The notes under the pieces were generated by a model. It was not told where the DNA came from and ran no database searches. It saw only the letters and a program-made list of their open reading frames with translations. A stretch of 64,000 nt of DNA, from assembly GCA_963978905.1 (NCBI GenBank), contig OZ022258.1:39040782-39104781 (forward strand), written 5' to 3'. The position numbers were made by a program, and so were the translations under genes. Of the stretch, positions 45,101 to 56,100 are shown one piece after another; position 1 is the stretch's first letter; every line of letters starts with the position of its first letter. This stretch comes from Trichostrongylus colubriformis (Eukaryota > Nematoda > Chromadorea > Rhabditida > Trichostrongylidae).

Positions 45101-48014
45101 TCCGATGAGATAAGAAGACCTAGAGCTCATAAGCACGCCAGCGCGCGCCATGATGGAGGCCGCGACGCGTGAGCTCATGCGTCGCGGCAGTGAGTACCGC
45201 CGCACATTTGTCCGTTTACCGACACTCCGGCCACGGCACCTGCATGCATAGAATGCGGTGAGCTATGAGGGGGCAGGATAATAGTAAAATCTTTCAGCAA
45301 ATCTTGTAGAATCATGTGTACGACTGTTTGAAGATGTCATGTTAACGCAACACTTATCAAAGCTCATTTTAGTCATACTGGTCGAAGTATTGGGCTGTAT
45401 TCGGATCATTTCTCGCTGTTGATGTTGTACTTAGCTCGTTGTTTGTCCACTATTTCATACCTTTCTATGAATTTGGCAAGTTGTTATTCTTACTATGGGC
45501 TGTCTGTCCACAAACTGCTGGAGCGCAGTTCGTTTTTGACAAGGTGAGCAAAGCTTCTGGTAAAATTTGTGACTGCAGTTCACCCAACGCTTACAGGTGC
45601 TGGCTCCATTCATTCGCCGTCATGAGAAAAACATGGACGTTTACATTGAACGTGCCGTCTCCAGTATAGTTAACCACGGTCCTGAAATGGCAATGACGGT
45701 AAAAACTACCTACGAATTTTTTTTTTACTTTTTCCATCTGGGAGGAGCCAGATGGTAAATGGCGCAATCCGTGGATTGACGAGTTTTTCACGAACGAGTA
45801 GCAGCAATCAATCTATGTTCCTGATTCATCTGCTGTCTGACTTTGGATTTCTGCTTGTACCCTGAAGATGAAGGATAGGATACCACTGCTGTGTAGACTA
45901 TGGGTTTTGTATAAGATTGCACAGTGTTTTGGCATAGCTGCATTTTTGTTATTACCGCGCGTTATTGCTATTGCACCATGGTTCACCTTTCCGGCTCTTC
46001 TCCCGATAGGTAGACTTTCTCTCTTTGGGTTTTCCTGACAATAAATGTAGAGGCTACGTAACACTCTTCCGATTGGCTGTTACTTCTTGTGAGTCCACTG
46101 CACTTCAGAAGAGTTATATGCTCACGTAATGAAGCAGGCTTATCATGTATGAGACCGGCTAATACGTCTTGACCCCAAGGTATATGATCGATGTTTCCAG
46201 GCGAAAATGTGTTACTATAGCCCGCTCCTCGTTACGAGTCAAAGGTCTGCAGTCAAATGAAAAATGTGTGCTGCTCGAACTGTACATTCTTTCCCACCTC
46301 AATGAATCTGTCACGATGCTAAATTGTGTCGCATACGTCGATATTTCAACACTGATCTGCGGGAGTACCCTTACCTGCGCTTATCTGTCAGAGCATAAAA
46401 CGAAACTGACTGCGATGTCGACCTCCAAACTCATTCCGCAAATGGTTGTACCTAAAACCACAGTATCTTCAAAAGTGATTGGTGAGAACCAGGAAGATCA
46501 ATGTCCATGGAATGACTCATGATGGATATGCAGCATATTCCGGGAACGTTTACGGAATTAACGACTGAATTTCTGGCCCGTGAAGAGGTTTGGCGACAGC
46601 ATGGGAACATTTGTTGGTTGATCCCGTGCTGATATGGCTCACTCGCCCTGATCTCCTTCGATTTTGTCAATTCTTACATCCTGAAAAACTTCTGGAATGC
46701 GAAGAATTTAGGCAGGTATGACATTGTTGACGCTGGCGAAGAACCTCCACACACTATCCTTAGCAAAAGTAAGATTAAGACTTCTTAGCAATTTCTTCAC
46801 TCAATAAAAAGTAACTTTTTACAGGCGGACGCAAATGGTCGTTTGTGCTTGCCAGCAGGGCAACCAAGTGTAGATATAGCTGAAATTGTTGAGGAAGAAG
46901 AAGCGGTACCTTTGAACAATGCAATAGAAGCACCTCTAAGTACGTTGTTGTTAATTAAACTCCCGCTTGTTCTATGCCATTCCTCCTGTACGGCACTGGT
47001 TCTTCAGATGCTGTGGAGGTGAAAGCAGAGCCTATTGATCCGTACGTTGAAGAAGTCGTATATATGCCGATGCATCAGGAGAGGGATGAGTCAAAATCGG
47101 CTTCCACTACAAAAACTAATCTTCCCGCGAAAAGGGTATCTAATGATTTGATGCTGTTTCAGGATTCGATTCTTTTTTAAGTCATTTGTAGACAAACAAA
47201 TCTTACAATCCCGCCCCCACCTTTCCACTTTCCGCTATCGAGGATTTCGATTGTGCCATCACAGGCGCTTTGCAATGCTGATCATTATTTTGCCTTTCAT
47301 AACTGCTGAACAAATCTGTGTGTAAGGTAATGGAGATTCCCTTTGGCACCGTCTAACTTGTCATTGCAAAGAGCGCGATGGCCAAAGAGCAACTTTACGC
47401 AGTAGGTACCGACTGCGGCTGAAACGCTATGGTACCGACACCTTGCTGAACCCTCTTATTCATTTTTCCTTCAAACATGTTAAGCAAGGCATAGGGCTTT
47501 CTTCATCTGGAGGCCCCATAACAGACTCCAGGAAGCTTTCGTTCACTTCTTTCTTCCAACTTTCATCCACATTCTACATAATGTTCTAATATGTCATCGA
47601 AAACTGTTATGTTGTGGAGTTTAATAGAATCAAAAAAAAAACCCTTAACTAACTGACTAACTGACGGAGCGCAGTAAAGTGCCATTAGGAAATGGTGGAA
47701 TAAAATTGTGAGGAAACTGACATGAATTTTATCAAGCCACAAAGGAGGATCAGTTTAGAGACGCGGACGACGACCCGGTTCCGGCGTGACCACCCGTCGA
47801 AAGAAACAGCGAGGGAATGCTGAAGGGGCTGAGGACGATCCAAAATTCCTCACAGGTCTGTCAGGAGCTATTATTATTTCAGCAATAGTTACGTTGTGTG
47901 TTTTAAGTGGTAGACGTGGTCGACGGGAAACCAGTGAGACCTCGCAGTACCAGAGCAGCTGCAAGGAACAAACTTGTAATCGTGGGCGATGATGATTCAG
48001 GAAGCGAGGCATAG
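42177..48014 (+). CDS. REEP/DP1/TB2 family ER-shaping protein (REEP1-4 type), 7 exons
   Basis: Proteins of this family insert hairpins into the ER membrane and shape tubules; REEP1-4 members also bind microtubules. Coding exons: 42177-42278, 45373-45543, 45597-45698, 46825-46939, 47008-47135, 47759-47855, 47914-48014. All introns are GT..AG with matching phases; total 816 nt, 271 residues plus stop. The TB2/DP1 domain spans about 11-110: IPVFYSYKVLK, a hydrophobic WAVFGSFLAVDVVLSSLF, then FYEFGKLLFLLWAVCPQTAG, and the family hallmark AQFVFDKVLAPFIRRHE. The tail is low-complexity: an acidic run EEEE at 148-151, a basic RRGRRPG at 207-213, RRKKQR at 219-224, and an acidic end DDDSGSEA. No ER retention motif is seen. 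Intron 1 (3.1 kb) is mostly transposons. The exact orthologue within REEP1-4 is not settled. Confidence 0.93.
42400..42602. mobile_element. Small foldback MITE (~200 bp)
   Basis: Arms of about 66 bp, nearly perfect, run from TTACGACGGAT inward to aggcgtggatcggct, with a ~70-bp loop. Non-coding; it lies in REEP intron 1, 120 nt after the donor. Confidence 0.85.
43256..43393. mobile_element. Short GC-rich MITE (138 bp)
   Basis: Inverted ends GGCCGCCGTCAGACTTTGCG and GGCCAACGCCAGACTTTGCG. A related copy is at 58588-58790. It lies in REEP intron 1 amid gcgatcaggcgatc-type short repeats (42910-43230). Confidence 0.75.
43858..45220. mobile_element. 1.36-kb TIR element in REEP intron 1
   Basis: Inverted ends GGTAAACGGACAAATGTGCG are followed on both sides by a gtagtgagtacc-like block. 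A second, inner inverted pair carries long G/C runs (..gctactggagttggggggg at about 44645 and ..cccccatctccagtagc at about 45010). Inside is the tandem repeat at 44240-44580. No transposase recognised. It ends about 150 nt before the acceptor of REEP exon 2. Confidence 0.72.
44240..44580. repeat. Tandem repeat, 139-bp period
   Basis: Units start at 44240, 44379 and 44518 with ctcaac(a/g)acgatatttggcg; the third is partial. Each unit has agcccccacgtcggggctt (a short hairpin), a gcttaggttaaaatatacac stretch and a gagtatac palindrome. Single-base differences only. Confidence 0.85.
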
Positions 48015-49179
48015 ATTTTTGTGAGCGAGATCGCGTGAATTATATTATTGTTTCACCAACTAGCTGGTTCTTTTCCTGTTTGCACATATTGAGAGACTAT
48101 AGATAGATAGATTTACTAACTTTTATCTGTAAGTGTTTGTGCAGAAATCTTCCCTTACCTATGAGTACTAGTAGTTCTGGGCTATTCACAAGTCACAATG
48201 TTTCGTCGCCTTTTGATGTGATTTTCTTTGTGTATTTCGAACCTCATTCTATCCGCATATGGTGTACATTTCAATGTGACATTACTGGTGTTGATCTCTT
48301 GTCAGATTTTTGTAGTAAATTTTTCATGTATAGGTGAGACATTGAACATCTCTCATGAATAGACTTATGAGCTGGACAGCTACACTTCAGTATATTATGA
48401 CGTAGGAGTCATTTGTTGTCCAGTATGAGAAATGTGTCACGAATGTGCGGGGATCCACAGGGCGACGATGTCCGGCGTAATTCGCCATACAATGTCGATC
48501 TTAGTTCTTAGTAACGCCTCAAGCTTAACCTGTCGTTACCTTAGCTCCTCGCATATTTTAGCGAACTAGTCGCCGCTCAAGATTCCCATGTGTAGCTCCG
48601 ATTGCTGCGTCAGCGATGGTGTGCGCAAAAAAAAACAGTCCGCTAAAAATCTGGGCATGAAATAAGGGCATTGAGCTTTCGCCGTTTCGTTCCGTTCATG
48701 AACATTCAAAAAATTGCTCTGCAGTAATGAGGGTCATCAGAATACAGTAAATTACTATCAGGTTTATTAGGTGCTAGTCATGGATAGGAGACGTGAGTAC
48801 TTCGACCCAGAAAGGGTCAGCCGCTCGTCCTGAGTCGTCGTCCTCCGTCAAATGCCCGTCCTCAGGTCCATGTCTCTCGCACGCAGAAAGTAAAAGATCA
48901 ATCTCGATCATCGAACGCTCCTTTCAGAACCCCGAGAATAGCTCATACCCTTCGCACTTACATCATAGCGCTGCGAGAAAGAGAAGCAGAACCATCTTCT
49001 CGAGTGACGACCTCCGAAATGACAAAGAAATAAGGATAGACAAGTATCGCAAGATGACTACACACTGGCAGCGAAACTGCATGGTGATTGCCTCTGATAG
49101 GTTCAAAAGTACATTGAAAGTACGCTATCATTTATTCCACTGGTGTACCTTGGACCTTAGACTTTAGCACCAATTAAGT
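48015..49179. other. 3' flank of the REEP gene
   Basis: No polyadenylation signal is obvious close to the stop. An open stretch at about 48820-49120 (Ser/Arg-rich, read as ..RPESSSSVKC.. to ..RFKSTLK before a GTACGC) could be an exon, but it lacks a proper start and I recognise no family. I do not call it. Confidence 0.4.
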
Positions 49180-49234
49180 ACTCTCTCATTCCCCACTATA
49201 CAGGGTGTTAAGCACTCTCTCATTCCCTACTATA

Positions 49235-49280
49235 CAGGGTGGTCTCACCTGATGGCCACCCATCAGGTGAGACCACCCTG
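49235..49280. mobile_element. 46-bp perfect hairpin of two abutting TIRs
   Basis: CAGGGTGGTCTCACCTGATGG meets its exact inverse across a 4-nt loop, flanked on both sides by TA. Perfect pairing extends outside the TA to 29 bp per arm (49227-49255 with 49260-49288). Just upstream a partial copy (actatacagggtg) with the same ctctctcattcc leader is duplicated at 49180-49207. Confidence 0.8.
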
Positions 49281-49915
49281 TATAGTAGAAAATAAAGAAG
49301 AAATCGGAACAAGTACTGCTGTGACGCAGATAGGCCATTGCACAAAGTATGTATAGCAGTCTGAAAAAGCTACAATGTTTGCGAAAAGAGCGTGTATGGA
49401 ATGTTTTAAGTTTCAACGAAGTCCCCAAGAAATGTAGCAAAACATGTAATAAAAATTGGTCGATCATTATCTCTTTTCTAGGATGCGCCGTGCCTTCACT
49501 TAGCCAGGGAAACATGGTGCTATTAGAATGCCATTTCACCTGTTCAAACTAATACAAGTGCATGTATAAGTCATTGCTTTCATAATCCCAGACCACTCTG
49601 GATCAAGTCACCGACCCCGAAGGGACGAAAAGCTCGGTTGATATAGGCAGGCCTTCACAGTGAACAAATTTGTCCTTTTATCCCCTGACATTATCACCAT
49701 GATAAAGAGAAGGCAAGTGATGTCACACAGGTGAAAAGAAGTCCTTTCTTAAGGCCTGATCTGATCCGGAGTTGATCCCAGGATCATACTAGATAGAGCA
49801 GGAGAACCTGGAAATTCGCCACAACTGCATCGCAAGAGAAAGAAATGGAAAATGAAGCACAGAAAAGCTTAGCACACCCACTTGCTTAAGAACATTCAGT
49901 TTCCAATTATATGTA

Positions 49916-51201
49916 CTAGGCTGTTGCAAAATTAATTTCGGTTTCAAGGTATGTATAAATAAGTAGATTTTTTACCCTGAACTATTCCATCCCAAGGAAC
50001 GCCAGGCATACCATTTGGTGGGTTTTTTTCTGTTCTTTCAGATACTTCTATGAATGTCGCTCTAAGTTTTCCAGCCGGCCTTTTCCAGCGCTGAATTCCA
50101 GAATCATGAACCGACGCGACTATCGAGTCATCATGCTCTATGAGTTTAAATTAGAACACTCCGCAGCGGAGGCAGCTCGTAATCTCAGCAGTGTTTTTGG
50201 GACGAATTGTCCTTGCGAACGAACAGTGGAGCTCTGGTTTAAAAAATTTGCTTCTGGCGATTTTGATCTCGAAGAGAAGTCGGGTCGCGGCCGCAGGTCA
50301 TCGCTTAATGATCAAGATTTAAGGAGAGCCGTCGAAGCAAATCCGGAGACGAATATTCGTACGTTAGCAGAAGACCTAGGCGTACATTACTCTACAGTGG
50401 CCAGACATTTGCTGACAATCGGCAAGGTGAAGAAGATGTCGAAGTGGGTGCCTCATGACCTGACCGATGAGCAGCGTCGGCACGTTTCGACACCTGCTCT
50501 AATCTCCTAGTTCGCCATAAAAATGAGCCATTTGTAAACCGTATTATAACTGTAGATGAAAAATGGGTTCTTTATGATAACAGGAAGCGGGGATTAGTCT
50601 GGGTAGATAAGGATGCTCCTCCAAAAACTTTTCCTAAACCCGACCTTCACCCTAAAAAGGTTATGATTACTGTGTGGTGGTGTTGTAAAGGTGTAATCCA
50701 TTACAGTTTCTTGCAACCTGGTCAGCCAGTCACAGCAGAGTCTTACTGTTGTGATCTGAAGCAAATGTATAGAAAGTTGCAAAAATTGTGGCCGGCGGTG
50801 GTGAATAGAGGAGGGCCGATCCTGTTGCAGGACAACGCAAGGCCACACACCTCACAAATCACTCGGCTAAAATTGACCCACTTGGGTATAGAAGTTCTCC
50901 CTCACCCAGCGTATTTGCCCGACCTTTCCCCAACAGACTATCACTTTTTTCGAGCCCTCAATTCTCATCTGCGTCAGAAACAATTTACTAATTTAGACGA
51001 TGTTGAATGTGCCTTCCTTGACTTCGTTGATTCTCGTGATAGTAGTTTTTATAGTGAAGGCTTAGATTCATTACCTGTTCGTTGGCAAAAGTGTGTAGAT
51101 TCTGATGGTTTTTACTTCGATTAATAAACTTGTGTTTAAGCTGAGTTATAGTAGTTTGAAGTATGCGGTCCATTTCCGAAATTAATTTTGCAACAACCTA
51201 A
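49916..51201 (+). mobile_element. Mariner transposon, 1,286 bp, nearly intact
   Basis: Terminal inverted repeats (C/T)TAGG(C/T)TGTTGCAAAATT continue through AATTTCGG on both sides and are flanked by TA (49914-49915 and 51202-51203). It encodes a mariner transposase with one frameshift. Length and terminal layout agree with the mariner 'bandit' described from a hookworm, as far as I recall (about 1.28 kb); identity should be tested by alignment. It lies between the REEP and CPT-like genes. Confidence 0.92.
50106..51124 (+). pseudogene. Mariner transposase, DD34D, single frameshift
   Basis: Cut-and-paste transposase. The N-terminal helix-turn-helix region (about 1-110) is intact and is followed by the linker motif KWVPHDL. 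After residue ~129 the frame shifts: one base appears to be missing near 50492, and the second frame then runs uninterrupted to the stop at 51122-51124. Catalytic residues lie in VDEKW, LLQDNARPH and SPTDYHFF, with 34 residues between the second and third aspartate, as in mariners. Expected full length is about 339 residues. No other damage was seen, so the copy is young. Confidence 0.92.
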
Positions 51202-51203
51202 TA

Positions 51204-53129
51204 TATAAAGTTGTAGGGAAAGTTCGGGTCGGTTTATCTGTTCACAAGGAATCCAATTTTCACAAGTTGCTCTTTCTAAAAACAGGCTTTCCTTAAAATT
51301 CCATACAGCCTTTCAATTGTTAGGGAAAATTAGAAGTAGAGCGAGGAGATCACTTTTTGGATGACTTCACTTCACGCGTTCCTATTTATTCGAACCGCAG
51401 TGGGGGCAACTACGAATGTAAGCATTGCAAGTGGACGAAGTACAGCATTGGATTGAACAGAATCCCTGGTTTCAAAGTGCAGAAATGGAATTTGCCCGAA
51501 TTTCAACTGATCGAGACGATACAATTAAGCACAGAAAGCAATGAGCGCCCGTGCTAGGGGAATATCTGGATGCATTCGCCTTTTTAACACAGATGTGACA
51601 GACCATCTCAGGTATCTAATCGTGGAAACTCCCAAAAGTGGTAGCTGCGCGATCCCTCGGATAGCCTTGCGCCACAGCATTTTTCGCAGATCGTCTTTCA
51701 GAAAGAATAGAAGGCTGGAGCCCCTACCCGTCCGTCATACTCGACAGAGACAGCGCTAACTAATTTCCTCTTTTTCAATCATCTGAACAGTTCCTTCAAT
51801 CGCAGAGTGTTTGAAAAACAAGATGATTTGGAGTCGACTTTCACGGTTTTGCGTGAAATAATTCATCAATTTCTATCAAAATGGAATAAGCAGACGTGCG
51901 CCACGCTGGCAAAAAAGTGGTGCATCGAATGGTGTTAATATCACGGGAAAAGATGCATTCTGAGCCAAGTTATGGTCTTTCATGGTACAAGGGGAGAAAA
52001 ACGGCCAAAACCTTCCTTGCGACCAAATATATACGGAGATTTGCACAAAATATGCTTGGAGCACCATGAGGTTGGTCTCTTCATAAACAAGTGAATTTTG
52101 CGTCACTAGTTAAATTCACTTGTTCCTGGAGAGATACTGCACGTGTAAAGGTGCCGCACACCGCCCGTGGAGCCACATGAATTGGATCTCCATCATTTCT
52201 ACGAATCCCCTGATTCGAATTCGTTCATGGTCGTTTAGTTGCTCCGCTCGTCAGCAGAGAAAGGGCGATGATGAGCTAAAAATCCTTCACTGCTGGGCGT
52301 GTCAAATATTCACACCCTTTCCAGTCGAATAAATTTGAATTTTTAGCCAAATGATGGATTTTTAATGAAAGAGATACTGTACAGCGTTTTAAAGGCAGTT
52401 TTATGCAAATATGTATGTGCTTCGCATTTGGCTTCAACATTCCGTGTCTTGCATCGCAGGTTCATATCGATCTCTCCCAAGTGGCTGCACATCGGCTCAG
52501 TTCGTCCAGTACCAGAGATCACCTCCGAACGCGTTCGGCTCGTTGCGGTCATTTTGATGAAAGCATTTCCGTGCATATACTAGTTGTTAATAATTGATCG
52601 TACTCTGCCCCCTCCCTCTCATCACACACACATAACTGTGGCAAGAAGCAAAAAACTGGAAACCTTGTTTATGGCGCTTTCAATGTGGCTTGACTTACTC
52701 CATTCTTATGAATGACTTGTTTTGGTCTTCAGAACAAGTAGGGGGAACGTGCTCGCCTGAAATAACAATCACTGCAGATGTGCTAATTTTTCGGCAGTCG
52801 TATGTAATACCTTGACTATACCCCTCGGAAGTCACTTCTTATTTGAGTCTAGTAGCCCCACTCTCATCTCGAGAAGACGCTGATCCGCGACCGGTGACTT
52901 GTTTCTGGAACGAGGACGGGCGACCAGACGGCCCCTCCTCCAGCGAAACTCTTACGCAGTCTCGCATTCAACCGTTCGTTTCTGGTTGGCTTTCAGATTT
53001 ATTGATTAAATTAACGTCCTCATTCTGATAACATTTCTAAGGTGATCATTTCGTGGCTACAGACTTGGCCTAATCCCTTAAAATCAGTATTACTCTGAGT
53101 GATAGCCCGCACCTGAAAAGCAGATTGGA
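51204..53129. other. Spacer between mariner and the CPT-like gene
   Basis: Open frames at 51357-51557 and 51541-51759 (the latter Arg-rich at its end) were examined and show no family resemblance or convincing splice context. No transposon ends recognised. The CPT-like promoter should lie at the right end; I see no consensus acceptor directly before its ATG. Confidence 0.4.
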
Positions 53130-56100
53130 ATGTCGAATGGTCAGAATGGAGTGGTCAAGGCGTTGGCGAAGCCATTTCCTCTTCAGAAAACTTTTCCTAC
53201 GCCATTCGAAAGGACCTTATACAAATTTTATGTGAGTTTTTCTCTTGCAACAATACCACCAATTTCATTTCACCTGTTTTTGCTTACCGATAATCGTTAA
53301 TTTACTGCTCTCGTAAACACGTTGAGTCTTTATTAATAACAATTCATTTCAATTTCTTACCCATGATTTCTTGTGTTATAATTTTGGTCGTACTTTTCGC
53401 GTGGTGACATCTTCTTGACGATATATTTTCGGCTACGAGAATCCACTTTCACTGCGTTTCACGGAGATTGACACAGTTTTGACGAGATATCATCTGGCTT
53501 GGTACCTTATACACCTTCTCATTGCGTAGGGTTTGCCAAGTGCAAATACCGGAACACTCAAGTTGCGAGTCCTTTCGTAGTGCGCCATGCATTCAGTGTT
53601 CTCACCGAAAGCAAATAGCGGGAATGGCAGTAGTTCTCCGTCTGAGACTATTTTGATGCCATTTTTGCTGAAATTAGCTGCTAACTTCGAAAAAGTGACT
53701 GCAAGGAATTTAAAGATGTTTTCATCTCAGGGTTTTCTTGTTAAAGCGATGTCATCTCGCTGAAGCCGCGAAATTTCTCTTATATGTGTGTCATTGTAAT
53801 TTTGCAATTTTGGACTATATTTCCGAATTACTAATTGAGTGCTAGACGTCGTAGCAACGCAGTTGAGCTCCTGGACTGTCGAGGTTTTGTATGCCTTGTT
53901 AGCGCTCGTAATGCCACCATAATGAAAAACTGAGCAGTTCGAATATCCATCGATACCTATTTTCTTCACTCTATCCCAAGAACCTGAAGAAGCTTAAATT
54001 AAAGTAATGATTTGCTCGGCATGCACCTCCATTGCTCTTCAGAGCTCATATTTTGCTCTTATGAATATCATTGATAGTTGCTTTTTGATAAAAATATGCG
54101 TAACCGCCATTTATAGCTACTGCATAAGTGGTGACTTCATTCCCATGAAAGTTTCTTTTTTTTTGCTCTATTTTCACTCTGATGAGGAGGAAAGGGAACT
54201 CTTTAACCAGGTTGCTGGAAGGGCATGATTTATTAAACAACACTTTGCCAGAAAAGGGACCGTTTACGTCTCCAAATCGATGATGAAGTTTAAGGGACTG
54301 AAAAAAGCAAGTGAACACAGATCATTGAACGAAGGGTACCTCAAGTGACGTGGTGCAAATTGAGATGCTGTAGAGAGTAGGCTTCCAGAAGTACCTACAA
54401 TCATGTACTAAGTTTACCATTCGGGAGAATTCGAAAAAAGTGCGGATGGCATGGCACCCATTGGACCGTGAACCCACTAGACACTTTCAGCTGTTCTCTA
54501 CGGGTTCGATTTCACTTGATTTCTACAGTTACTTGTTTCCATTTCACTTTTATGTCGATTTCTGTAGTGTGCTGGTTTGAAAATAGTGCTCGTGCAACAC
54601 TAGCAATCATCTTTGATTGACTGAATAATTTTATTCCGATCAATTCAGTCATCCCAGTACTTTTCCACCCACTTTTCAACGACATACACTTCCAGTCACC
54701 ACCATAGCCATACCTGAAACAGAAGGAAAAGAACTTGAAACCGGTTGTATTTGCGTAGCACCAACCTGTCAGGTTTGACACACTTTTTTCAACTGAAGGA
54801 GCGACAATAGGGGTCAGGGCAAATTCATCGCGGCAGTCCAACATAGATAGTATAGCAGTTACTCCGGGTATAATAAGTATACTCCTAGTATACATTGGTA
54901 CAAAGCACCTGACTCTCTCTCCATCATCCCTTCCGGTTTGAATTGCATATATTTGTCCCGTTCCGCAAATGATGAGCGCTTTCGCCAAAAAGGTAAAAGG
55001 CTGAAGGGATGTTCACTTGTTTTGATGATTTTCTAGAAGTAGAGCAGTCACGTGTGAACCCTTGCTATTCTGTAGGAATGCGATCAGTTTGATGTAACCC
55101 GCATTCCGCTGGACAGGTCATTTGGCAGTAATCCAACTGTGCAATAGGGGTGAAAGCGGCGGCATTGAACATGAGGTTCTCAGTTCATAAATGATCACTG
55201 TTCACTTGATATTCGGTGATAAAATTAATTTTGGCCGTATTTTCGCAAAAAAACATGCTCTCAGATTTTTTACGATTCTTTTCCACCTTTTCGATACTCT
55301 GCTGATACGTGGCGATAAAAGTGTGCCAGTGTCGAAACGATAGATTCACCGACCCATGTTTGCACCCTCCGACTTTATTGTGAAGTGGCAATTAGGCTTC
55401 CCCCCGATCTGTGCAGGTTGTTTTGAAGAACTCCAGTCTTCCTGCTAACGCCGGTGAAGGAGGATATCTCATGAAAGCGAGAGTTCTTTGGACACTTCCT
55501 GCATCATACTGTCGAATGCCACTATGTATGGAAGTGGCTGGCCTCCCGCCTCCTATCACTTGCTGTAGACCCTTCTTTGCAACAATTTCTCGTTCTGCTT
55601 ATGCAAATGTGACTGTAGCAGCATTAATATCCTCTCTTTTTCTAATTGCTGTGCACGCAAAGTACAGGCCTCCGAATATTGCTTTTTGAAAGCGGTTTGT
55701 ATCAGGCCGTATTGTTTTATAGGGTACGCAATAAATACAGTTACGTGGCAAAAAAGCGAATATCGTTGGCAAGAGCGCAATAAAAGAGACGAAAATTGGA
55801 CAATAAACATTCATAACGATTCCGAACAATATGTATGTGACCATCACTTTTCTATTCGACCTCATCGATTTCGGATGACGGTATGTAGATGTTTGGGGTA
55901 CGAGTCGATGACTGGAGGCAGGTAGTCGACGTCGAGTATTGCCCGCTTCCGTCGGAGGGTAGCCTTGAAGGACTCAAAACTTCGATCGAGTGCTGCGCAG
56001 ACCTTCTCTTCCAGATATCCCCAAACGGCGTAGTCCAGAAGGATGAGACGGGTGAAGAGCTTCGCGTTCGAGAAGACCGACCTCAAGTGCTCATGGGCTC

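Noticed and set aside
43858..45220. Possible Mutator-type element
   Set aside because: Long inverted termini fit, but I could not find a 9-bp flanking duplication, so the superfamily is left open.
46169..46522. 117-codon plus-strand frame in REEP intron 3
   Set aside because: It lies wholly within an intron of a well-supported gene and shows no known motif.
48780..49120. Ser/Arg-rich open stretch after the REEP gene, possibly an exon
   Set aside because: It lacks a proper ATG in frame; joining it to the upstream ATG at 48780 would need a 28-nt intron, too short. No recognisable domain.
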